From Adiantum capillus-veneris (lineage: Eukaryota > Streptophyta > Polypodiopsida > Polypodiales > Pteridaceae): DNA of 64,000 nucleotides. The DNA is taken from NCBI GenBank assembly GCA_014529385.2, contig CM043953.1, positions 110,430,549 to 110,494,548 of the forward strand, in the 5' to 3' direction. The notes under the pieces are model-generated. The model had not been told where the DNA came from and made no database searches. It worked only from the letters and a program-made list of their open reading frames with translations. Made by a program: the position numbers and the translations under genes. Below, piece after piece: positions 42,882 to 53,290 of this stretch (the stretch's first letter is position 1; the number at the start of each line of letters is the position of its first letter).

Positions 42882-44235
42882 CTCTTTAGGGGGAGTGCAA
42901 ATAAATAGGTTAGGGTTCCTTATGTTTTTTGTTGTGTTCAATAAGTGTTGGTACCTTTTCCCACTAATGTGCCTTCTGGAGGTATTCCTTTTGTTTCCTA
43001 GTGTGTACAGGAGCGTGTTGCTATTGATAGGATTTGGACCTTCATGGAACCTTTCTCTCGTTCACACTTCAAATCAAGCGCGACCATCAACACAAACAGG
43101 TGTTTTATGTCCATTAGCATTGCCCTTATATTTTTGCATCCATGTTTGTCTGCTTTGATTGTGATTGGTAGCATAATATTCAGCGCATTTGCTTAGTATC
43201 AAACATTTAATTCAATGTAATGTTTTGTCATAATCACTTTTCTAGGTTTAAAAATCAAGCAGTCCGACTAAGCTAGTTTGACCAAGCTAGGTATTAGAAA
43301 TCTTCTCTTAATACCATGGGGAATGCATTCCTAATAAGCAATGGTTACTTAGGTTCTTAATCCGATTTAGGCAGCATTGTGTGAAATGTACTAGGGCTTT
43401 CTAGTGGGCTTAACCCTATTGACCTTTAGCTTAAGTATTATAAAGGGAGTTTACTAATGTGATGAGCCTGGGGAGGGTAACAGTGTTATATGACCCCCCA
43501 AAGTTACAAAATTAAAATGCTGAAAATGAACAAACAAAAAATCAAAGTGCCACAATGTAAAATTTTAAGCTGGAAGAGAAATCCCTGCTTAAATTGGTAC
43601 TTCACTCACATGTATCGCCTATGGTACTAGAGCCCTAGAGGTTCCCAGTGTGGGCGCTTTTCCTTGAAAAGCAAAAAACCCAAGGCATACAAAATAAGCA
43701 CACACATCAAAATTGAATCAATGTGAAAAGACTTTGGGGGGTCAAAGAAAAGGTAATCAGTCAGGCGATGATTTCATGAGAAATTCCTTTTATCATAGCT
43801 TAACTACAAGGTCTTCTAGGTATAGCCTCTAGTCAGCCCTCGAACATCAAATACTTGGCTCTCGCGATTAAACAACTTAATTGACCAGAAAAAATTGAGA
43901 AGTTACCCATGGTATTAATAGTCGAGCTCTAGTGCCTTTTGACCGTTAAATTAGCGACCCCGGACTTGTTTAATTTTTTACCTTTACATCTGTTTATGCA
44001 TTTGATTATATTGCAATTTAATGTTTATTGCTGAAAAATTATCTAAAATTCTGTTACCAATCACTTTGTCTGTCTATTGCATATGATTTTTAATTGTATA
44101 TGAGAATGCAATTACTGTGGCAATGTTGTTTGATTTTGCAGTGATTGAAGAAGGCTACGCACATCCATGTCAACTACTCTTCCATCTCGACGAACGAGCT
44201 TCAACTGGATAGCTTCCGAGGATGGAATCTACATC

Positions 44236-44246
44236 AGGAAGGAGGG
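44236..44246 (+). other. Polypurine tract of the composite's 3' LTR
   Basis: AGGAAGGAGGG sits 2 bp before TGTTAACCC, the normal position for the plus-strand primer. Confidence 0.75.
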
Positions 44247-44248
44247 CA

Positions 44249-44801
44249 TGTTAACCCTCACGGCACACGGACACCCTATGATCTTTAAACGTTGTATTAT
44301 TTAGAGTCAGGTACCGAGCTTGTCGGACCAATAGGAACAGGGTAAGGGTGATCGCCGATGACAGGTGCACTCTAACTGGAATATTCAAGGAGTTAGTTGG
44401 CTAAGTATGGGTGCCCAAGTGTGAATGGGGTGAGCTCATATAAAAGCCACTAAACCTAATTTTTACTCATTCTCTCATTGTGCAATAGAAGCTGCTCTTG
44501 CTCCATCTCCACCTTCTCCTTCACCATCTCCTTGTGTGTGTGTGTGTACGTGTGAGAGAGAGAGAGAGTGTGAGAGTGTGTGTGTATGATCGAGCGTTGC
44601 GGCGGCACGACGGCAACGAGGCGGTTGAGCGCGGCGTAGCGGTGTCTCCCTCTTCTTCGCGACGCGGGAATCCTTCATTCGCAACTACGCAGGAAGGTGG
44701 GAAACACACCATTCTTCCTTGTGAGCTTGTCTGTTGTATGGCTGTGTGCTAGGAGCCTTTGTGGCTCGCACACGGCGCGTAGCAAGTCCCTAGCCTTGAC
44801 A
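44249..44801 (+). repeat. Chimeric 3' LTR of the composite (B-type start, C-type remainder)
   Basis: 553 bp from TGTTAACCC to CCTTGACA. The first 162 bp (44249-44410) match 21062-21223 with four differences, then similarity to B ends abruptly. The rest carries TATAAAAG (44439-44446), TG and GA runs and the terminus GCAAGTCCCTAGCCTTGACA shared with unit C's 5' remnant. A C-type relative at 46190-47787 lacks the B-type first part. Confidence 0.8.
44439..44446 (+). promoter_or_regulatory. TATA box of the chimeric 3' LTR
   Basis: TATAAAAG lies about 110 bp upstream of the GA run. The related LTR at 46190 has CATATAAAAG in the same context. Confidence 0.65.
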
Positions 44802-44806
44802 CCGCC
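44802..44806. repeat. Right copy of CCGCC flanking the composite element
   Basis: Identical to 21057-21061 and immediately follows the LTR terminus CTTGACA. Confidence 0.8.
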
Positions 44807-45237
44807 GACGCCATGCAGAATGTTTTTGTGAACTTTTCTTTTGCAGTGTCAAGTAAGAATCAAATTCTTTTCAAGATTTCAATGCAGAAAAAATTCAAGC
44901 AAATCTTCATTGATGAACAACTCTAGATCAAGATCAAATCATCTACCTAAAGCTACTCCTAAACATAAAAAATGGGATTTTGCAATTGTGAGTAGAAAAA
45001 CACTTAACTGCCACACACTGACTAGCTAATGCTTTTATCACCTCATAAACAACTCAAACACCAAAATGTATACAAATCTAAACTAAAAACCATCTACATG
45101 GGTGACCAAGGCAAGACACATGCTCCCTAACACCTCTCCATGGATCCTAACTAAACTAAGATAAAAAGAATACTCTCGCAAACTAGAGGGACTCTCACCT
45201 CATAGGATTAGTCTAAGGTCGTCTACCTAGGGCTTCG
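44807..45237 (-). other. Element A leader, PBS-proximal part
   Basis: The untranslated start of element A's leader. The 50 bp next to the PBS (45190-45237, complement) match unit B's leader just after its PBS, including the CTTAGACTAATCCTA word. No open frame is supported. Confidence 0.8.
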
Positions 45238-45255
45238 TCCCCGAAAGCGGCGCCA
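45238..45255 (-). other. Element A primer-binding site (tRNA-Asp type)
   Basis: The minus strand reads TGGCGCCGCTTTCGGGGA, one base from the LTR. It matches unit B's PBS except at two central bases. Confidence 0.85.
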
Positions 45256-45256
45256 A

Positions 45257-45875
45257 TGTTGGCCGATACGCCACAAGCGGATGCTAGTATAGCAAGAACA
45301 AAACCAGCAACTCTATGCCAATCAAGGATGAAGTTTAACCCGTAGGCGCATGGAAACAAGAAGATGGATGTCAAGCACATTCTTGACCTCTAAGACAATC
45401 TCTACTCAAGGAAATCAATCTAAACGTTCTACGCACTAGTGAAAGCAATGCAACCTACGATGCTCATGCTATCCAAAACTAGAAAAATGCACTTGAAATG
45501 TCACAAAACTCAGAGGACACGCTCTCCTCATCAAGAGATCAATCACCTATGGACTATGACTTGGTATCCTACCTCAAACCACCTCGTGTGACAATCGCAT
45601 AGTATAAAAAACAACAGCAAAATATAGGTCATCACTTTTCATTATCCATGGTCCTAATCCATAGTTCTACTTGCCATGAACCCATAGGTATAAAGAAATC
45701 ACGGAACAGACATAGGGTTTGCAAGAAAACTCACCCAAAAGCTCATAGGAGCTCGTTTCGCGATGACACCAGAATCATACAAACTTGGTGTTGGATGGAA
45801 GCCCTAGTTGTTGGTAACACATTGGTGGTGTCGCTTTTGCAATGGAGGTTCCACAGTGCGCGTAGGGAAGAGAAG

Positions 45876-45943
<68 letters not shown>

Positions 45944-46190
45944 CACAACTCTCAAACACAACGCACATTGAAACTTTGGATTTGATTAATTCAAAAGTTG
46001 GCTTAGCTTTACAAAAATTGTCTTATATACAATTCCTCCTTAGAGGCTTGTTCTCACAAAGACTACTGGCCGCTCAAATTCTACAAAAATGTCATTCCGC
46101 TTCAAAAATGATGATACAAAAAAGTTGGAAAAGCTTCTTCTGTGTTTGTCCATCAGCAAGAGGCACACCACTTATCTCATTTTTACGTTA
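45257..46190 (-). repeat. Element A 5' LTR (right end truncated)
   Basis: The minus strand ends GGCCAACA before the PBS. It aligns with unit B's LTR through the GA run, the GCGACACC block and a TATATAAG box (complement of about 46025-46035). The far right end is unclear: at about 46110-46190 similarity fades and plus-strand C-type LTR sequence begins, so the start of U3 is probably missing. Confidence 0.78.
45881..45940. repeat. (CT)30 microsatellite
   Basis: A 60-bp pure CT run inside element A's LTR at the place of the GA run in unit B's LTR. Open frames across it are low-complexity artefacts. Confidence 0.97.
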
Positions 46191-46295
46191 TTTTTGGGCG
46201 TCCATGTGTGAATGGGTCAAATTCATATAAAAGATCCATTTTGACCTAAAATCCTCATTCTTGAGGTGCATGCTAAAGAAGTTCTCTTGCTCTAC

Positions 46296-46376
<81 letters not shown>

Positions 46377-46390
46377 TGAGAGATAGATAG
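46190..46390 (+). repeat. C-type LTR, first fragment
   Basis: Resembles 44410-44550: the TGTGAATGGG word, CATATAAAAG, a CTCTTGCTC word, then a TG run. Continued at 47540-47787 after an insertion. Confidence 0.65.
46299..46374. repeat. (TG)38 microsatellite
   Basis: A 76-bp pure TG run at the position of the short TG run in the composite's 3' LTR. Confidence 0.97.
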
Positions 46391-46556
46391 ATTGATTTAT
46401 GGTCCATGTAGGTCAGATATGACCCATGGGACCATCACAAAAGCATACATTGGTTCGTTGCTTCTAGGTGTAGCCATTGGATACATATCAGTTAAGGATT
46501 GAGGGTCCAACCGGCAAGGTAAAAAGAGGAAGAGAAAAATCAAACAAGATCTAAGG

Positions 46557-47240
46557 AGGGTTAGGTAAAGCCTTTTTAGGGGCTCGGAACTCTTGGATGA
46601 TGGCTTTATCTCGTTGATATACTGGCCATTTACCTTCCTTGCGAGCTTCGTGCATCTTCTTGAGCTCATTCTTTTTTAGCTTCAATTGATTTGTCATCAG
46701 CTCCTCGCTAATCCAACTCTTTGTCCCTTTGAGAAGTCGAGATTGCCGTAACAATTGCATTTTATCCTCTTTGTCCTTGAAAGTGAGAAGACAATGATCG
46801 GGTGGCATTTGCCTATGTGTGCCGTTAATCTAAGAAATTGTTTCAGGTTTGATGTTAATTGGTTGGAGGATTTTGTTAAGCTTGGTGATTGATTCAACGA
46901 GAGTGTCCCCGGTGGTGCACCATGGCGAGGGAAGCCCACCAATGTGAACCTTGAGGGCGTTTTCTTCCCAAAGTCTTTGTTCATGGAACTCCGTTGTCAT
47001 GCAAGTCTACACTTTGGCAAAGGTGGCTGATTGTGCTTGGGTGACCTTTGCTTTGACTTCTTTTACTTTGTCAACATCAAAACATGCATCAAGCTTGCTA
47101 AGGCAAGCTTTGAGGTCACGATTCTCCTCCATAACCCAGTCAAGGGCTGCTTGAAGCTGCCCAACCTAAGTGAGCTTGCTCCGAGCTGCTACAATTGTTG
47201 CAAAGCTTGGTCGGGCCCTTGCAGTGAGCTTTGGGGTATT
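46557..47240 (-). pseudogene. LINE ORF1-like fragment (coiled coil, RRM-like, C-terminal domain)
   Basis: One minus-strand frame runs from about 47237 (MNTPKLTARARPSF) to 46557 with three stops. It reads a helical segment (VGQLQAALDWVMEENRDLKA), then an RRM-like block (LKVHIGGLPSPW with HCLLTFKDKEDK). The last part is a basic helical domain (LLKGTKSWISEELM followed by KKNELKKMHEARKEGKW). This order is that of non-LTR retrotransposon ORF1 RNA-binding proteins. No reverse transcriptase follows. It lies between the two halves of a C-type LTR, so it may have inserted there. The assignment rests on pattern recognition alone. Confidence 0.55.
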
Positions 47241-47309
47241 CATCCTCGGATAAATAGTATTGTGGTGTGATGAAGCTCTAGGTAAAGTTACTTTAAAGTA
47301 AAATAGGGG

Positions 47310-47395
47310 TACTTTGAAGGGGGCATGAACTATCGGGAGTAGCCGATTGTGTGGCAAAGGGATACTTTGAAGGGCGCATGAACTATTGGGAGTAG
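47310..47395. repeat. Short direct repeat, 33 bp twice
   Basis: Copies at 47310-47342 and 47363-47395 differ at two positions (word GCATGAACTAT near the centre), 53 bp apart. Confidence 0.85.
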
Positions 47396-47539
47396 TAGGG
47401 ATGCGATGAGCAAAGGATAAAACGAGGAGTTAGGGGACTGTTCTAGCTGAAGGAGGGTGAGCATGTTGTTTAACACCCCCCCATGGAGCTTCCCTTTTCT
47501 CGGGGGAGACTCGCAGGATAGATTTTCACAGATGCGTGC

Positions 47540-47787
47540 AGACTAGGGTTAGAGAGAGAGAGAGAGAGAGAGTGATTGAGCATTACGGCGGCATTGACGA
47601 CGGTGAGGTGGTTGAGCACGGCGGTGGTGGCTTCCTCTTCTTTGTGGCACAAAATCCTTGACGACGGCAAGTGTTAAGGGGTGAGTGACACACCATTGTC
47701 CCTTTGAGCTTACTAGGATAGTCTAGTTGTGTGCTTGTAGCCATTTGTGGTTGCACATAGTGTTTGGCAAGTTCCCAGCCTTCGACA
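47540..47787 (+). repeat. C-type LTR, second fragment
   Basis: Matches 44553-44801: a GA run (47551-47572), the GATTGAGCATTACGGCGGC word, a GTGACACACCATT word and the terminus CCCAGCCTTCGACA. It ends as a U5 end would, but no PBS follows, so this is likely a solo LTR or the end of a 3' LTR. Confidence 0.7.
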
Positions 47788-48269
47788 CGTGCGGTAGAAG
47801 CACACAAGAAGTGTGGATGGCATACATTGTCGGGCATGGAATACCCCATGGAGTGAACAATAAAAACAACAACAACAACAACTAGATCTCACCTTTCCTT
47901 GCTAATGTTGGAGAAATAAGGCCTTGACACCATATTAGCATATTGTACTATTTTTTTCCCATATCTATCTTATTATAGTTGTTGTTTTAAGTTGTGTACT
48001 TTAAACCCTTTTAATAACAGTCTGTGGTATTTTTATTGCAGTCCTTATATGTTGTTCAAAATTGAATTCCTTTATTATGGAGTGTAAACCATTGAAATTG
48101 ATGTGTTGCATGTGTACGAGTTCTCACAAGTGTGACAAAATAGAAGGACACTTGTCACGTTGGTGGTTTATCTTGTTTCCCCATATATCACAACATTTGA
48201 GAAGACAAGCCACATGTATGAGTGAGAGGATAGTGACAAAGAGAGAATTATAAATTATGAATGTTTAAT

Positions 48270-48304
<35 letters not shown>

Positions 48305-48929
48305 AGATGATGATGGAGAAGAAGAAGCTTGGGTGGTATAGTGTTAGAACCATTTACCACTTTTTTTTTAAACACACATATAACCATCATCAAAGCATAC
48401 ACATATCTGAGAGAGAGAGAGAGAGAGAGAGCAAGGTTGAGAAGGGAGAAAGAATCTTCTTGGAATCTACTCGCCAGATTCCAAAAAAGTGCTCTTCGGA
48501 AAATGCTCGCCAAAAAATTACGTTCCCCTCATTCCTTGCTAGCTCTCTCCACCTTGGAAGGTGTTTGAGGTCATGGGACTGAGACTAGGGACAAGTTAAT
48601 CCTTTCATTTAGCTAAGTTACAGGCATAATTATGGCACATGAAGCTCTCTATCTCTTCATTGCACCATCAAGGTCTCAAGGAACACAAATCTTGTATTGT
48701 ACCAAATCTCTCTTCATGGAATAAGCTATAATACAAAAGCCTTTTGGAGGGGGGATTGGCTCCACATAAATCCTATCCTCAAATGTTGTCAAGTTTTATT
48801 CTCTCTCTTGCAAAGTATAGTTCATGCCAAGTTAATTAGATATAATGGTTATGTTGCTACCTCTAATCGTGTTCTCCCTCTATTTTCTCAAAGTATTCTC
48901 AAAAAATTGCTCACTACAATTTTCTTAAT
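47788..48929. other. Intergenic, no gene supported
   Basis: Contains an AAC repeat near 47862-47880 and two GA runs (48269-48304, 48409-48431). The open frames here are low-complexity or carry no protein signal. Confidence 0.6.
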
Positions 48930-50400
48930 TCCGCTATTATCAATGTTTATAGTCCATTTCCGCTACAAACCTAGTAAAGAAAAATTTATGGCTCATGCTT
49001 TGATTCTAAGACCCTCTCTTAATAATATATCAATTATCACGGATACTTCATTGATTCTATGCCTGATACTTATGCACAAGATGATGATTTTAAAACCACA
49101 TGGTTACATATGCTTGAAAATGCAGTGCACACATTATTGTATGTGCTATACAAGAAAAATTCCTTTACTTCAAACAAAAATTGTGTGTCACAAAACCATT
49201 CCTTTACTGCTACTTTTCAAAATTTATATCGTGATTTTTATTAGCCTGCTATAAAAAGTGATGTTAAACAGTATGTTTTATCTTGTTCGATTTGCCAAAA
49301 GATTAAAGCAGCAACATGTAAGAAATTAGGTCTTTTACACCCTCTCCTCATTCTTTAAAGACCTTGGAAACACATTTCTATGAATTTTGTTATTGGTTTC
49401 CCACTCACTTCTCACAAGCATGATATGATTTGGATTGTTATTGATTCTTTTTCTAAGCAAGCATATTTCATTCCTTGCAAGAAAGCTCTTATTGCACATC
49501 AAGCTACACTTCTCTTTCTAAAATTTGTCTTTCCTCATCATGGTTTGCCAATATTAATCATATCTGATAGAGATTCCAAATTTTGTAGTGTTGTTTGGAC
49601 TACAATTTGAAAATCTTAGTACTATACTTGATTTCACTTGTCCATTCCATCCTGAGTCTAATGATCAAACAGAATACACTAATCACACTATATTGATTTT
49701 TTAAAAGCTTATGTGTCTTCTCAACCAAAGAAATGGGATGATTATCTGCATATTTTACAGTTTGCTTATAACTCACTTTGCTACATGTAAACCTCCATTT
49801 GAGATTGTGTATGGTCACTCTCTCCCTACTCTTGCTTCACATCTTTCGAACATTGTTCCTACTACTGATACTTCACTGCAAATTTTAATGACATTTATGA
49901 AAGTGTTCACTCTGCTATTAAGTATTCACACGAACTTTACACTAAGCATGCTAATAAGTGCCGCAAAGCACATGAATTTAAGGCAAGTGATTATGTTATG
50001 CTTTGAATTGAAAAAAGAAGGATTAAAAGTGTTGATATAAATATTTTTATAAAGCTTGCTCCTTTTTTGTATGGTTCATTCAAAGATTTTGTTGTGATAA
50101 ATGATGTTTCATTTTGTTTAGAATTACCTTCACATTGGCATATTCACAATGCATTTCACATTAGTCCGTTACAACCCTTTTGAGAACCCCTACTTACACA
50201 TAATATATATGAGGATCCATCTACACTTGTAGATCAAGAAGAGAAACTCATCCCTGACCAAATAGTTGATCATGAGACCACCACTACACGCACTAGCACA
50301 ATTTACAATCGTTATATTTTGACTTTTAAGGGCCACCCTAGAGAAGATGTTAAGTGGATGCCTCATATTTTTGAAACTTCCTAGATTTTCTCCACACATT
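48930..50400 (+). pseudogene. Chromovirus-type Ty3/gypsy pol remnant: RNase H end, integrase, chromodomain
   Basis: In shifting frames, an RNase H tail (HFRYKPSKENFMAHALILRP, where the family has ADALSRR), then an HHCC remnant with CSICQKIKA near 49290. The integrase core spans 49380-49610 (IVIDSFSKQAYFIPCKK and ISDRDSKF). A C-terminal domain is seen near 49990-50180 (ELPSHWHIHNAFHISPLQPF). The last part (50227-50385) resembles a chromodomain, with LIPDQIVDHE and YILTFKGHPREDVKWMP. Chromodomains direct integration to particular chromatin. No frame is intact. A polypurine run and probable 3' LTR start follow. Confidence 0.75.
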
Positions 50401-50469
50401 TTATCATTCACGATTGAATTAGTTCTCTATTGAGCAACTGAGCACAATTACTATCCCTGGTGGGAGAGA

Positions 50470-51130
50470 TGTTACAAGTTTGGGCACCCTCTTGTTGTAT
50501 GTAATTAATTACAATTGGGATAGCTGGCATGTAATGGTTAATTATTTTATTGTTGTTTTGTTTTTACTAATGGTGAGTTGATGTTGTGTAGATTGGAACT
50601 CTAGGAGTTGACAAAAAGGCACCGATAATAAATTATTCTCTTGGCCATTTTTCATTTGCATAGTGTTATAGTTTATTTTGCCAATAAGCCACTATGGCTC
50701 ACTTGTAAATAATTAGTGAGAAGTCACCCTATAGAGGTTTATGCAATAAGTGATAGCCACCACTCAAAGACTAAAGTGGAACTAAGTGTAAATAGGGACC
50801 TTGAATCTTTGGCACCAATAAGCAATTAAAAAAATTAAATAGCAAACTCCACAAGAGGTGCCGTGAATTTTGTGAAACAATCTTTACGGCATTCATGTGA
50901 AAAAATCCTCTCTCCACTCTTATCCTATGTTGTGTATTCTCAAATCATCCCTACATCTTCTTCTCTTACAATCTTTCACTATCAAGTATATTTTATGTGT
51001 GTGTGCACACGTATGAGTGTGTGTATGTAATGTCCTAGTTTAGGTGTGTATACTTCGGTTTTGGGAGAGATGGTGAGAGGTTGATAGGTATGTGTGTGAG
51101 GAAACTGGAATTGCCCAAGTAATCATTTTC
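50470..51130 (+). repeat. Probable 3' LTR of the chromovirus remnant
   Basis: TGTTACAAG starts right after GGTGGGAGAGA, a polypurine tract, 85 bp past the chromodomain-like region. The right end could not be fixed, and no second copy lies in the window. Confidence 0.45.
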
Positions 51131-51285
51131 TCCGAATTTCTCCCAAGAATATCAAGATGGGAGAGATGTTCCAATTGGTCCTTTCTTTCAAGGAGCAACT
51201 AATGCATTTACCAGAAGGACCAGCAACCAATAAAATTATACCAAAAGAAATGAGTTCTTTGGCAGATGATTGAGCCCCTTGCTAA

Positions 51286-52045
51286 TCACACTAAAAAAGC
51301 ATAACAATCTAATGCATAAGATGCATGGTGAGAATATGAACAAATATGACTAAACATAGGTGCATCCAATTTACTGTCATGCAAAGTATGCACCATCAAT
51401 TTTGGCATACCTCTAGCATCCTCATTCTCAACCCTTTTCACATCAAGTAAATCCTGTACATCTCCATCAGGAATAGGATGATCCGTAACATTTTTGGAGG
51501 CCCCCATCATAGGCTCTACATTTTCCTCATTGGAATTTATAGTTTCCACCATTAAAAGAAGGCAGCAAAGTGTCATAAATGTCTTGTGAACTTACATTAT
51601 TGTCTCTAGTACATCATAACAAAGGCTGAACAAAATCTTCCACAAACACAACATCTCGTGAAACCAAGATAGGTTTTGTTTGCAGATGGTATAACCTATA
51701 ACCTTTGATATCAGTACTGTAACCAACAAAAATGCATTTAACAGCCTTATCGTCCAATTTGTTGCACTGCGTTTGTGGCATCAAAGCATAAGCTAAACAA
51801 CCAAAAATGCACATGTGATCAATCTATGGCTTTTTATCTTTCCATGCTTCATAAGGAGTCATAGACTTTAAGGCTTTTGTAGGACACTTGTTAAGTACAT
51901 AAGTAGCACACATGATATCCTCAAGCCAAAACAAATGTGGCAAGTCTTAACTCTTGACCATACATCGTGCCATCTCGATAAGAAACTTGTTTTTTCTTTC
52001 AGCAACACCATTTTGTTGAGGTGTATACAACACTATACATTAGTG
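51286..52045 (-). pseudogene. Ty1/copia integrase remnant
   Basis: On the minus strand, from 52045: YTPQQNGVAERKNKFLIEMARCM, a PTKALKSMTPYEAW block, then IFGCLAYALMPQTQCNKLDD and CIFVGYSTDIKGYRL (51614-51814), the classic end of Ty1/copia integrase. A further acidic frame at 51286-51576 corresponds to the linker before RT. RT itself is missing. Several stops and frame changes are present. The only matching PBS and LTR lie at 52937-52950, so most of gag, protease and the integrase start has been lost or has decayed. Confidence 0.8.
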
Positions 52046-52936
52046 TTTTATCCCGCAACTTTTCTCACTCTTGTCAGAGCAACGAGAGGAATGAGAGCTT
52101 GAAGATCTCCTTCAGGAGGCAATGGTGAGGGAGTTCTTTGACATCTCCTAGGGTGCACATCTACATTAGATGACATAGAATTGTCTTCTTCATTATAGGA
52201 TATTTATATCTTGTATATTTGTGATTCTTTCTTCCCTTTCCCTCATGTTGAGGGATTCTCCCACTTCTTGTAGCAAATGATTGCTTCTTTGCTCGATAGG
52301 ATTTCCTCTTTTTGAAGTCTTTTTACAAGACTTCACAAGAGAATCCTCTTTGGGAGTAGGGACAATAAGAAAATTTGCTTATATTTTTGTTTGGACCACA
52401 ACCTACTAAGCAAGACTTGCCATAGTCTCTTGCAACCTGGGAGCAAGAAATTCGAATAGAGTGGCACTGTCATTGTGAAAATACAAACTGGTAAAGTTCA
52501 TCACTTCTCCTCTTCTTGAGTGTGTTCAGACATAGTGATGGTGCTTGTAAATCAGAAGTTCCTTGTGAGAGATAATTCTTTCATGTGAACAATCACGGCT
52601 ATTCCCCTTTATGAATCAAGAGAAAGATCTTCAAATCTTACACACACAGAGTTTAAACTCTCATAATTAACCAAAGTAGAGAGGAGGGTCATGAAATTGC
52701 ATGTCTTGAGTGAACAAAATCCTTCTGAGATTTTTGTATGCTCAATAGTAATAAAACCAAAGATAACCCTCTTAATGGTCCACTATTATTACAACATCTC
52801 CAGAGTGTTTAAGTTGCACAATGCACGGGTTAATCAATCACAATACTCACTTACATTGGTTAATTAAAAGGCTCAACCCTTCATGCTCAATCGTAGAACC
52901 GTCCTTTCTTATAGAAAAACAAGGTAGCCCGGGTAT
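52046..52936 (-). other. Decayed internal region of the copia remnant
   Basis: Between the integrase fragment and the PBS. I could not recognise gag or protease blocks; only short, stop-rich frames are present. Confidence 0.45.
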
Positions 52937-52948
52937 GCTCTGATACCA
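52937..52948 (-). other. Copia primer-binding site (initiator Met)
   Basis: The minus strand reads TGGTATCAGAGC, the exact plant initiator-tRNA-Met PBS, one base from the LTR edge. Confidence 0.9.
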
Positions 52949-52949
52949 A

Positions 52950-53290
52950 TGTTAGAGAATAGGTAATAAAGTGCATCAAATTTGTATATTAATTATAATA
53001 ATTAATCAATTCTGTAACATTGAGCATGTTTGAGCATGAAAATTGCAAAGCAAGCATTAACTTAGATTCAAATCACACATCACATACATGTGCTAAAATT
53101 GAGTGAGAGAGAGAGAGAGAGGGGGCTGGACTTTTTGGATCCGACCCTCCATCTAAAATGACTATGTATTCATATATTTATTCCTCTTCAAAAGAGCTTT
53201 TAATCAATACAACTTTATAATTGCACTTTTAACTGCAAAAATTAGAGATGGAAGCTCTAAAATTTGGCAGAGATTGTGATCCCAAGGCCC
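52950..53290 (-). repeat. Copia 5' LTR (right end uncertain)
   Basis: The minus strand ends CTCTAACA next to the PBS. A GA run at 53105-53120 lies inside. No second copy is present, and the outer edge given is a guess. Confidence 0.5.

Larger units (their letters stand above)
42213..44248 (+). other. Unit C 3' untranslated region
   Basis: 2 kb between the C-terminal extension and the 3' LTR. It holds a polypurine run at 42220-42233 followed by TGTTTGTGG, a TATATATAAAG at 42313-42323 and a small acidic open frame (listed separately). The part from 42900 to 44230 has no supported feature. Confidence 0.6.
21062..44801 (+). mobile_element. Composite 23.7-kb Ty3/gypsy element with two gag-pol units (B and C)
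   Basis: The segment starts with the B LTR and ends with the C-type LTR, both termini bounded by CCGCC. Inside are B (LTR, PBS, leader, gag, pol, integrase), a junction at 31826-31830, then C (20 bp of 5' LTR, PBS, leader, gag-protease, RT, integrase, extension, 3' LTR). The insertion lies in the element A leader. The A leader from PBS to the first palindrome is 508 bp once the segment is removed, against 520 bp in B, which independently supports one clean insertion. The two LTRs share only their first 162 bp. A coincidental 5-bp match has not been excluded. Confidence 0.72.

Noticed and set aside
45648-46230. Open frames of 72-140 codons across the CT run
   Set aside because: They consist largely of alternating Ser-Leu or Arg-Glu from the dinucleotide repeat and have no protein signal.
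48697-49254. 185-codon open frame as a single gene
   Set aside because: Only its part around 48950 matches a family (RNase H tail); the rest is an out-of-frame reading of the chromovirus remnant.
52937-52948. tRNA gene suggested by the TGGTATCAGAGC word
   Set aside because: Only the 12-base primer-binding match is present; no cloverleaf arms or anticodon follow.
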